Shown: positions 25,610 through 32,479 of the stretch, piece after piece | Numbering within the stretch: position 1 is the stretch's first letter | Layout: each line of letters starts with the position of its first letter | Source of the DNA: an uncultured Clostridium sp. | GTDB taxonomy: Bacteria; Bacillota; Clostridia; Lachnospirales; Lachnospiraceae | Direction: 5' to 3' | Length of the DNA: 33,244 nt | NCBI GenBank assembly: GCA_947644195.1 | Contig: CANRZB010000043.1 | Span: 1-33,244 of the forward strand | Translations under genes and position numbers: made by a program | The notes under the pieces: generated by a model | Database searches by the model: none | Told to the model about the DNA's origin: nothing | The model's input: only the letters and a program-made list of their open reading frames with translations

Positions 25610-27733
25610 CTATTTAATAACCGCCGATACCTTAAACGCACAGATCCGATCCATTCGGTTGACAGCGGTCGAAAAGGCTCCCGATTCATAATTCACATAG
25701 AGGTAAGAACCGCTAATCGCAATTTCTTCATTCATCGTCGGCATATCCACATGCTTTCTGACACGACCCAATTTTATGATCCCCTTGGATGCTTTCTTGA
25801 CATTTGGTTTGTAAACATCCAACTGATGCAGGAAACCTCTCTGTTTCGAATTCGTCTGGCAGGACCGGGATAGAATCAATTGTCCCTTGGACGTAAACGC
25901 CATTCCCTGAATCCGGTTTGCCACCTTAATTCTGGAACACAATGTCAGGGATGGTGTACCAGTCTTGTTGACAATGGTATAGCTGCCCAGATACCCTGAA
26001 GACAATTCATTATAGGAGGCAACCCACAGCTTGGATTTATAATAAGCAATCGTCGCTGCCTGCTGTCCCACGGCAACCTTGGAAGCATATTCTGGAATCT
26101 CCAGATAGGACTGGTTCTTGGATGCGGCAGAAGAAATCTTAGAAAACGGGATACTCAGCAGATTCGATCCACTGGTAATCCACAGGTTTCTACCGTCATA
26201 GGCAAGTCCCCCCGCATGGGTCTGACTAGGCAATTCTACCGTAGTGACCAATTTTTTGGTCGATTTCTTGATGACATAGATCACAGAATTTTCTACCTTG
26301 GACTTATCATAGGCTGACATCAACATATAAGATTTGGCAAACGTCAGCCCCTGTGGAACCATGGAAGTACAAGCAAATCCATTCAGGTTCGTATTCTGCA
26401 GACCTGGAATAATGATACTCTTGGCATATTTCACCTTCTTCTTAAAGAATTTACATGCCTTGTAAGCGGAAGATTTCTTGAACGCCTTTTTAGTTTTAAA
26501 GAGAAAAGCGCCCTTGGAAGTCTTTCCTACTTTCACAGCTTTTGCCGAATATTCCTTGGTCTGGTCTCCGTCATAATCGACATTTCCAACCCTACGGTAA
26601 CCGCATACTTTGTAACGGTAGGTCTGTCCATTGACCAGACCTGTGTTGATATATTTAACGGTTGTATTCGCCGGCAACTTGACAACAGATACATAGCTTG
26701 TGCCATTGAATCGGTAAATCTGGTATCCATCAGCCTTAGTCAATTTTTTCCATTTAATTCTGACACGGCCATCTCCGCCTTTGATGGCCTTGATCGTCGG
26801 CGCTTTCGTTTTCGTCGTCATATATAATACTGCAGAATCTGTACCCGTATTATCCGCAACGAACGCATACGTCCGAACCATATAGCGGTATGTTGTACCA
26901 TTGGTCAATCCGGTATCTTTATAAGTAGTCCCTGTCGTACTTCCCACCTGGGTAAAACCGCCAGTCTCTGTCGCACGGTAAATCTGATATCCGGTCGCAG
27001 AATCTACTTTCTGCCAGGTCAGGGTAATTGATGTCTTGGCATGGGATTTCATGGCAACGGCATCCAGCTTCTCCGGCCTGGTATATGTGTGCAGCGGTGC
27101 ACAGAAATGAGACTGCAATTTATCCTTTTTATTGTATGCGGACACGGTATAGTAAAATTCCTGCCCCGGCTTCAGGTCTTTTATGATATATTTTGTCTCA
27201 TTGACGGTAGCTACATAGACGTAATCCCGCAGCTCAAAGTCATATTGATAAATATAATATCCCGTTGCTTTCAGGTCTGGTGCCTCTTTCCAGGTCAAGG
27301 TCAGGGAATTTGTCGTCCTGTCAGACGCTTGCAGTCCACTGACACGGACTTTCGTATCCTCGACAAAGGTAGCACCACCGGTAGCGACAATACAATCCAC
27401 CTGGCTTGGTTCTAATACCGCTGGTCTCTCGGTCGGATCCGGTTTCTGTGATTCCTCCGGCTTTTTTGTCTCCTCTGGGTTCTTGGTTCCCTCTGGATCT
27501 GCCGTCTGATCTGGATTCTGTGTCTCGTCCGGTTTCTGTGTCTCATCGGGAGACTTGGTAACCTGACCATCCGCCTCATCACCGCTTCCCGGGGTCTGTG
27601 ATTCCTCCACCGCTGCTCTGGCAAGTTCTCCCATGGCATCCGTAAATGGTAATGGCATCAGTTGTAGTGCTACTAACAGAACCGCCAGTCCAAAGGCAAT
27701 TCGTTTTCTTTTTTGGTTCATCCAGTTCCTCAT
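25610..27733 (-). CDS. Secreted protein with three fibronectin type III domains and propeller-like C-terminus
   Basis: A 707-residue exported protein. Residues 1-41 form a signal peptide with a basic start (NQKRKR) and a hydrophobic core, with cleavage probably after ELARAA. Residues 62-103 are seven tandem hexapeptides of the form P-(D/E)-x-(T/S)-x-x, a flexible spacer. Three fibronectin type III domains follow at about 131-219, 221-309 and 311-403, with repeated TGYxIYR and YRYxVxxY strands. The last 270 residues have a repetitive strand pattern (SVIYVIKK, NLWITSG, KLWVASYN, YLYVNYE), suggesting a beta-propeller; this is by eye. There is no LPxTG motif or second membrane helix, so it is probably released or held by non-covalent contacts. 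AGGAGG precedes the ATG by 5 bases. It lies between two wall-polymer transferase genes in one operon. Confidence 0.82.
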   Translation of the reverse strand: MRNWMNQKRKRIAFGLAVLLVALQLMPLPFTDAMGELARAAVEESQTPGSGDEADGQVTKSPDETQKPDETQNPDQTADPEGTKNPEETKKPEESQKPDPTERPAVLEPSQVDCIVATGGATFVEDTKVRVSGLQASDRTTNSLTLTWKEAPDLKATGYYIYQYDFELRDYVYVATVNETKYIIKDLKPGQEFYYTVSAYNKKDKLQSHFCAPLHTYTRPEKLDAVAMKSHAKTSITLTWQKVDSATGYQIYRATETGGFTQVGSTTGTTYKDTGLTNGTTYRYMVRTYAFVADNTGTDSAVLYMTTKTKAPTIKAIKGGDGRVRIKWKKLTKADGYQIYRFNGTSYVSVVKLPANTTVKYINTGLVNGQTYRYKVCGYRRVGNVDYDGDQTKEYSAKAVKVGKTSKGAFLFKTKKAFKKSSAYKACKFFKKKVKYAKSIIIPGLQNTNLNGFACTSMVPQGLTFAKSYMLMSAYDKSKVENSVIYVIKKSTKKLVTTVELPSQTHAGGLAYDGRNLWITSGSNLLSIPFSKISSAASKNQSYLEIPEYASKVAVGQQAATIAYYKSKLWVASYNELSSGYLGSYTIVNKTGTPSLTLCSRIKVANRIQGMAFTSKGQLILSRSCQTNSKQRGFLHQLDVYKPNVKKASKGIIKLGRVRKHVDMPTMNEEIAISGSYLYVNYESGAFSTAVNRMDRICAFKVSAVIK
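27425..27550 (-). repeat. Seven tandem hexapeptide-encoding repeats
   Basis: The 42 codons encode PDETQK, PDETQN, PDQTAD, PEGTKN, PEETKK, PEESQK and PDPTER, one 18-base unit each. They form the spacer between the signal peptide and the first folded domain of the fibronectin-III protein. Unit number is likely to vary between strains. Confidence 0.85.
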
Positions 27734-27754
27734 TGTAACCTCCTCTTTCCTCTC

Positions 27755-28891
27755 TCATTGCAATATGTTTCTTATTCTCTCTACAGACTTACCATCCATA
27801 TAATCGTACTGTAATTTGACAAAAGTTTGTCTTTTTGCCATATTATCCCTTTTTTTTGTCAGAAAGTGCAATAATTCCTGCGGATTATGTGCAATATCTC
27901 CCGGAGCAGTCTCTTCATAACTCCGATAAAATCCGCGGTCATACTGATCCAGATCATAGGCAAACAGGATGATTGGTTTTTGTAATAAAGCGTATTCTAC
28001 CACTGTAGAGGAATAATCTGTAATTAATAAATCGGTTACCAAATATAACTCTGATATATCATTATAGTGTGTCATATCCAGGCAATAATTAGTCTCTACA
28101 ATATTTTCCGCCGGATATTTCGGATGCATTTTAATCAATATTACCCATTCATCTCCCAAGATCTGATGAATCTCCTGGACCGAAAATTGTTCTAAAATTG
28201 CTTCATTTTCTTTCTGTCCGGCACGAAAAGTTGGTGCAAACAATACTATTTTTTTATCTTGAAGCGCAGGATAAGTTTGGTAAAATTTTTGTTTCTTATC
28301 CTGTACCCAGTCTGGGTCAAAATATTGATCTGTCACAGGAACACCCGTGGCATATATTTTGTCCCTGGCAATCCCAAATGCCTCTTGATAATACGGAATG
28401 ACTTGTTCCGATGTCACAAAAAGATGCGTCATATTACGATTGGCCTGCGTTACCAGCTTCCGCACTTGAGGGTTCTGTTCCGTGGATAGGCCAAACTTTT
28501 TAAACGCCCCAGCGCCATGCCAGAGCTGGACAAACTGGGTCGGCTGCTTCGCCGTCCGCATAAATGCCAATGGGATAAAATTATCATTAAAAAAAATCTT
28601 CTCTGCCGTCGCCATATGATACGGCCACAGGAAAAAAAAGGTGACACAGCCGCGAATCTTTTGTAACATCGGTCTGCCATTTCCATTTTGATAGGAAAAT
28701 AACTGACGCTTGCTGCAGGTAATATAGCGGTACTCTGAGGCGCTCTGCTGCATTTGCTCATACATGACCAGAAGATTTCCCTGCAATGCGTAGGCATGTC
28801 CATTGAAGAACAAAACTTTCTTTTGTACCTTACAGCATATGGTGCATAGATTATAGATCCACGCAAATAATAGATAGCCGAGTTTCTTCAT
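27755..28891 (-). CDS. CDP-glycerol glycerophosphotransferase family protein (TagB type), short form
   Basis: A 378-residue member of the same family as the protein at 23804-25588 but without its N-terminal beta region. It has a hydrophobic N-terminal segment (KLGYLLFAWIYNLCTICC), and the family motifs QLWHGAGAFKKFG (122-134), FAPTFR (218-223), KMHP (254-257) and ITDYSS (290-295). The size fits TagB-like primases that add the first unit to a lipid-linked disaccharide, though a polymerase or side-chain role is also possible. The ATG at 28891 has GGAGG 5 bases upstream; the open frame beyond it runs through the promoter. It is the first gene of the unit short transferase > fibronectin-III protein > long transferase > small acidic protein. 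Confidence 0.9.
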   Translation of the reverse strand: MKKLGYLLFAWIYNLCTICCKVQKKVLFFNGHAYALQGNLLVMYEQMQQSASEYRYITCSKRQLFSYQNGNGRPMLQKIRGCVTFFFLWPYHMATAEKIFFNDNFIPLAFMRTAKQPTQFVQLWHGAGAFKKFGLSTEQNPQVRKLVTQANRNMTHLFVTSEQVIPYYQEAFGIARDKIYATGVPVTDQYFDPDWVQDKKQKFYQTYPALQDKKIVLFAPTFRAGQKENEAILEQFSVQEIHQILGDEWVILIKMHPKYPAENIVETNYCLDMTHYNDISELYLVTDLLITDYSSTVVEYALLQKPIILFAYDLDQYDRGFYRSYEETAPGDIAHNPQELLHFLTKKRDNMAKRQTFVKLQYDYMDGKSVERIRNILQ

Positions 28892-28928
28892 TGCCCCCTC
28901 CATTTGAACATCAATATCACAAGGACTA

Positions 28929-28956
28929 ATTATAACATAAAACAAAAGTATGTCAA
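28929..28956 (-). promoter_or_regulatory. Near-consensus promoter of the surface-polymer unit
   Basis: On the minus strand TTGACA (28951-28956), a 16-base spacer and TATAAT (28929-28934) preceded by TGT. Both hexamers are perfect, making this the strongest sigma-A promoter seen in the window. It starts transcription about 30 bases before the short transferase gene. Confidence 0.85.
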
Positions 28957-29020
28957 AATATGCATCCCACTCTTGCGTTTCCACCTATCTACCTTGTCTT
29001 GTTAAACGGTAATTTTCATC

Positions 29021-29095
29021 TGCCTTGCGCGCCGTACTGTCTATCAGTGTGTTCCTACCGCTTTCGAACACGCACAGATACGTCACAGCAAGGCA
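29021..29095. repeat. Long imperfect palindrome between the protease and polymer genes
   Basis: TGCCTTGC (29021-29028) and GCAAGGCA (29088-29095) are exact inverted copies; within them TATC/GATA (29042-29045 with 29077-29080) and GTGTTC/GAACAC (29049-29054 with 29066-29071) also pair in register. The whole forms a long interrupted hairpin on either strand. There is no T-run after it on the minus strand, so it is at best an untypical terminator for the protease gene. Confidence 0.5.
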
Positions 29096-29107
29096 TCGTT
29101 TCTCCCC

Positions 29108-30058
29108 CTAATACCGCATCATCATAGGCCGCTGTAGAAAACGGTCACACTGTATCAATCCCCATCCCTGTCTGGTATGGTCAAATCCCAGATCCAACGC
29201 CGTATTCCGCAAATGCATCTTGACCTCTTTATTCGTCAGATAAGGATAACGTTCCAGAAGAAGGGCAATGCAGCCACTCACAATCGGGGTTGACATAGAA
29301 GTCCCACTTCGAGCCTGATACCCTGCCTCCTGATATAAAATTGACGGCTTCGGTGGATAAGATACTGGAAAACAACTGGTAATCCTGGAACCGGGAGCCA
29401 CGATATCAGGTTTCTTGATACAGCTTTCTGTCGGTCCACGGCTGGAATAATCTTTGGTATTGCGATACTGCAAAGGATCCGACGATCCCACAGTAATAAT
29501 CTTGCGACTGTTTCCGGGAGCTCCGATACTGGATGGAGATGGTCCGTGGTTGCCCGCAGCTGTCAGAACCACCAAGCCGGCTTCCCATAGTTTATTGACA
29601 CCACGAACTAACGGCGACTCCTCACTAAAATGTTTTCCACGACTACTCCCAATCGAGATATTGACAATGCGTATCCGATATTCTATATGATGATCCAGGA
29701 TCCACTGTATCGAATCTAAGACATGGTCGATATGGCCCTCGCCGTACTGATTTAATACTTTTAAAACAATAAGATGCACTCCCGGAGCTATCCCCCGGTA
29801 CAAACCTCCGGACTTTACACCACTGCCGGCAATAATTCCGGCGATATGGGTTCCGTGTCCGTTGTCATCATAATATTCTGGTTTCTGGTTTACATAGTCA
29901 GAAAAATAAACCAGCGGACTGCCGGCAAAACCGTTTGCGGCGAAAAGATCAGGATGATATCCAATTCCTGTGTCCAATATGGCAATGCCAATGCCTCTTC
30001 CCGTCAGATTCTGCTTTGTGGCCTCCGCTAAATGAATGATTGATGCGGCACGATTCAT
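29108..30058 (-). CDS. Subtilisin-like serine protease (S8), cytosolic
   Basis: A 316-residue S8 peptidase with a complete triad: Asp29 in AILDTGIGYHPDL, His68 in DDNGHGTHIAG and Ser254 in SGTSMSTPIVSG, with the oxyanion Asn170 in TAAGNHG. The mature domain begins within the first 20 residues and there is neither signal peptide nor propeptide, as in the intracellular proteases of the AprX/Isp type. It probably works in the cytosol unless exported by another route. The ATG at 30058 is the only start: an in-frame stop lies about 13 codons upstream. The ribosome site (GGGA) is weak, implying modest expression. Confidence 0.92.
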   Translation of the reverse strand: MNRAASIIHLAEATKQNLTGRGIGIAILDTGIGYHPDLFAANGFAGSPLVYFSDYVNQKPEYYDDNGHGTHIAGIIAGSGVKSGGLYRGIAPGVHLIVLKVLNQYGEGHIDHVLDSIQWILDHHIEYRIRIVNISIGSSRGKHFSEESPLVRGVNKLWEAGLVVLTAAGNHGPSPSSIGAPGNSRKIITVGSSDPLQYRNTKDYSSRGPTESCIKKPDIVAPGSRITSCFPVSYPPKPSILYQEAGYQARSGTSMSTPIVSGCIALLLERYPYLTNKEVKMHLRNTALDLGFDHTRQGWGLIQCDRFLQRPMMMRY

Positions 30059-30087
30059 AATGGTCCCATTTCGATTAAGATCCCTAT

Positions 30088-30119
30088 ATTATATGAACTG
30101 GCAAAGAGCAGCGTGTCAA
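30088..30119 (-). promoter_or_regulatory. Possible promoter of the S8 protease gene
   Basis: On the minus strand TTGACA (30114-30119) and TATAAT (30088-30093) are both consensus, but the spacer is 20 bases, longer than the optimal 17. It lies directly after the cheV terminator. It could be weak or need an activator. Confidence 0.5.
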
Positions 30120-30122
30120 ACC

Positions 30123-30159
30123 AAAAAGATGGAGTCTGCCATCACAACAAACTCCATCT
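30123..30159 (-). terminator. Rho-independent terminator after cheV
   Basis: AGATGGAGT (30151-30159 on the minus strand reading) pairs perfectly with ACTCCATCT (30127-30135) around a 15-base loop, followed by TTTT on the minus strand. It lies 22 bases after the cheV stop codon. Confidence 0.88.
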
Positions 30160-30181
30160 GCTATGTATCCGTATTTCTGAT

Positions 30182-31096
30182 CTATTCTTCTTCCTCCCCC
30201 ATGGTCAAACGATCTAATACACGGATAAATTCTCCCATCTCACTCTTGGAAACCTGGGCATCTGCCCCCAGGCTCTCTCCTTTCCGGCGCATATCTTCAT
30301 TGATTAATGAAGAGAAAATAACGACCGGAATATCTTTATAAGCAGAATTCTCTTTCATCAATTTCAATAACCGATGCCCGTCCATCTGCGGCATCTCAAT
30401 ATCCGTTACCACACAGGCCACCTTTTCTTCGAGAACACCCTCCTGGCGGTATTTCTCCAGTAATTCCCATAGCTCTAACCCATTATTTAAAGGAATTACA
30501 TTGGTAAATCCGGCATCTGTCAACCCTTCAAAAATCATCATACTCAGAAGTTGCGAATCCTCCGCATAGATAATTGGAGAATGATTCCGATACCGTTCTC
30601 CCAATCGAGAAACCTGCGACAGCTGGATTCCTACTTCTGGAGAAATCTGCGCAACAATGTTTTCAAAATCCAACAGAATGACTAATTTACCATCAATATT
30701 AATGATACCTGTAATCACACTTTCCTTGGAGTTGCTGATTAGACGGTCCGGTTTTATGATCTGAGTCCAGTTTACCCTGTGAATCCCCACAACTCCATGG
30801 ACACAAAATCCTGTATTGGCGCCATTAAAATTCGTAATAAGGAACATTTCTCCCTCATGATCCTCTTTGTCTTTTAATCCAAGGCATCTTGCCAGATTAA
30901 TCACAGAAATCGTGTCTCCACGTGTACTAAACGCTCCATCCAGGAAAGGATGTCCATTCGGAATTGACGTCAATGGAGTATAGCTCAGAATCTCTCGAAT
31001 CTTTGCTACGTTAATTCCATAATAATTACCGTCAACGATAAACTCCAATATCTCTAGTTCATTAGTTCCACTCTCAAGTAAAATATTTGTATCCAT
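30182..31096 (-). CDS. cheV: CheV, chemotaxis coupling/response-regulator protein
   Basis: Fusion of a CheW-like coupling domain (about 14-155) with a C-terminal receiver domain (about 174-300). It links chemoreceptors to the CheA kinase and damps the signal when phosphorylated. The receiver residues are intact: Glu179-Asp180 in IYAEDSQ, phospho-acceptor Asp232 in VVTDIEMPQMDG, Ser262/Ser263 and Lys284 in VSKSE. The 304 residues fit the family. The ATG at 31096 has GGAGG 5 bases upstream. It is monocistronic, with its own promoter and terminator, and no other chemotaxis or flagellar gene adjoins it. Its presence suggests a motile, chemotactic host. Confidence 0.95.
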   Translation of the reverse strand: MDTNILLESGTNELEILEFIVDGNYYGINVAKIREILSYTPLTSIPNGHPFLDGAFSTRGDTISVINLARCLGLKDKEDHEGEMFLITNFNGANTGFCVHGVVGIHRVNWTQIIKPDRLISNSKESVITGIINIDGKLVILLDFENIVAQISPEVGIQLSQVSRLGERYRNHSPIIYAEDSQLLSMMIFEGLTDAGFTNVIPLNNGLELWELLEKYRQEGVLEEKVACVVTDIEMPQMDGHRLLKLMKENSAYKDIPVVIFSSLINEDMRRKGESLGADAQVSKSEMGEFIRVLDRLTMGEEEE

Positions 31097-31110
31097 GCAA
31101 ACCTCCATCC

Positions 31111-31130
31111 GCGGGACAGTATACTCCCGC
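31111..31130 (-). promoter_or_regulatory. Leader hairpin before the cheV ribosome site
   Basis: GCGGGA (31111-31116) and TCCCGC (31125-31130) form a 6-base-pair GC-rich stem with an 8-base loop, a few bases before the cheV GGAGG. It could stabilise the mRNA or modulate initiation; this is inference. Confidence 0.4.
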
Positions 31131-31166
31131 CCTTATAATACTGTTCTTTTCCCATAGAGACATTTT

Positions 31167-31195
31167 ACTATAGAAGAAAGAGTTTTGCAAGTCAA
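31167..31195 (-). promoter_or_regulatory. Sigma-A-type promoter of cheV
   Basis: On the minus strand TTGACT (31190-31195), a 17-base spacer and TATAGT (31167-31172). It lies just after the stop codon of the sulfotransferase gene. It resembles a housekeeping promoter and not the sigma-28 type often seen for chemotaxis genes. Confidence 0.7.
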
Positions 31196-31201
31196 TGCCA
31201 G

Positions 31202-32335
31202 CTATCTGCCGGTTAGTTTTCTTTTTACACGCCGCAGCAGCGTAGCAGAACTTTTTTGCCCCAATTTAAGCTCCTTATTTTCCTGTAATGTTTCCTCATA
31301 TTTTTCATTCAAACGAATCAACATTTTTCCACAGATTTGTATCAACTCTTTCTGTGAATAATTTGTCCCCACATTATCCCCCTGGATCTCTTCCATATAA
31401 TCCTCAAAAAAGAGCGTTCCATCCTCACGGTTAAAGTATTCCTTCGCCACGGTGATATTTTCCTGTTCATATTTCTGCATGAACTCTTTTTCTGCTTCGG
31501 GACTGAAATACATCTTCTTACGCTCCAAAGCCAATTCCTGAAAATCAAGCGCCTGCTGCTCTTTCAAAAGATCCATCATATAATTTTTCTGGGACTTAAA
31601 CTGTGGCAACGTATTAAACAGTCTTTTTACTTCCAGATAAGCCCCTTCTAGGCTAATATTATATACTTTGTCACTGTTCTTATATTCATCAGTAATCTCC
31701 AGGCCCAGAATTTGCAGAAAATCGGACATAATCGTCTTCTGTTCTCCCTGATACTGCTGCTTTTCATAGCAGCGCACAATGACATTTTCCTTGCCGAGAA
31801 CGTCAGCAAACTCCTGAATTCTTGCAGCATAATCCAATCGGAAGAAACGGTATTTTTCCTTCTCCATATATTTTTCAAAGGAGATGGCGGAGGATTCTTT
31901 GATCTTCTGTGCCCAAAAAGACTGGATTACCTTATCCTGCCGTCTAAGATATACAATAACCTTGATCTGTACCTCCTGCTCTGCAAAATGACTTTTCAGC
32001 GCAGGCAATGTCTGCCCGATCATTTCCTTTTCATTCCAAATATGCTCGTCAGACAACAAAATCGTATCATGACTCTTAAAAGCTTCGTCCAGTTTTTGTA
32101 TCCCCTCGTCACGAATCGCCTTTTCCGTTTCGTAATCTCTCTGCTTCTTTTCGATATACTTTTTGTAACTCAGAAAATGGGCGTTCCGGTGTTTTCCAAT
32201 ATCTGGAAAACGAAATCCCAGATCGGGATAATAGACTCCTTTTCCTTCCAATAATTTACGATTATTCGCAAAAAAATGCTGAAGTGCAGAAGTTCCCGTC
32301 TTCGGGGTACCTATATGCAGATATAACGTCTTCAT
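31202..32335 (-). CDS. PAPS-dependent sulfotransferase-like protein
   Basis: A 377-residue protein of the sulfotransferase superfamily, which moves a sulfonate group from PAPS to a sugar, lipid or peptide acceptor. The 5'-phosphosulfate loop is HIGTPKTGTSALQ (residues 7-19) and the 3'-phosphate site is YLRRQDKVIQSFW (129-141) with Arg131 or Arg132 and Ser139. The C-terminal third is helical and Lys/Glu-rich, ending in a basic RRVKRKLTGR. There is no signal peptide or clear membrane helix, so it acts in the cytosol. The ATG at 32335 has AAGGA 7 bases upstream. The CysN-CysC gene directly upstream makes PAPS, so donor and transferase are paired. The acceptor is unknown; a surface glycan is a reasonable guess given the neighbouring transferases. 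Confidence 0.85.
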   Translation of the reverse strand: MKTLYLHIGTPKTGTSALQHFFANNRKLLEGKGVYYPDLGFRFPDIGKHRNAHFLSYKKYIEKKQRDYETEKAIRDEGIQKLDEAFKSHDTILLSDEHIWNEKEMIGQTLPALKSHFAEQEVQIKVIVYLRRQDKVIQSFWAQKIKESSAISFEKYMEKEKYRFFRLDYAARIQEFADVLGKENVIVRCYEKQQYQGEQKTIMSDFLQILGLEITDEYKNSDKVYNISLEGAYLEVKRLFNTLPQFKSQKNYMMDLLKEQQALDFQELALERKKMYFSPEAEKEFMQKYEQENITVAKEYFNREDGTLFFEDYMEEIQGDNVGTNYSQKELIQICGKMLIRLNEKYEETLQENKELKLGQKSSATLLRRVKRKLTGR

Positions 32336-32399
32336 GATTATTTCCTTTTCTCCGATCAAACTTCTCCCATGGATTCCCTTTCTGCCCCTCAACCATTAT

Positions 32400-32438
32400 C
32401 TGGTACCGCAAATAATAAGTTTCTATCTGTGGTACCAG
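32400..32438. repeat. Inverted repeat between cysNC and the sulfotransferase gene
   Basis: CTGGTACC (32400-32407) and GGTACCAG (32431-32438) are perfect inverted copies with a 23-base A/T-rich loop. No T-run follows. It lies in the 144-base gap between the two genes and could be an operator or a site that sets the ratio of the two messages. Confidence 0.5.
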
Positions 32439-32479
32439 TTGTTAGTATTCCATCCCCTCTCGGCCGAACCGTCTTCCGA

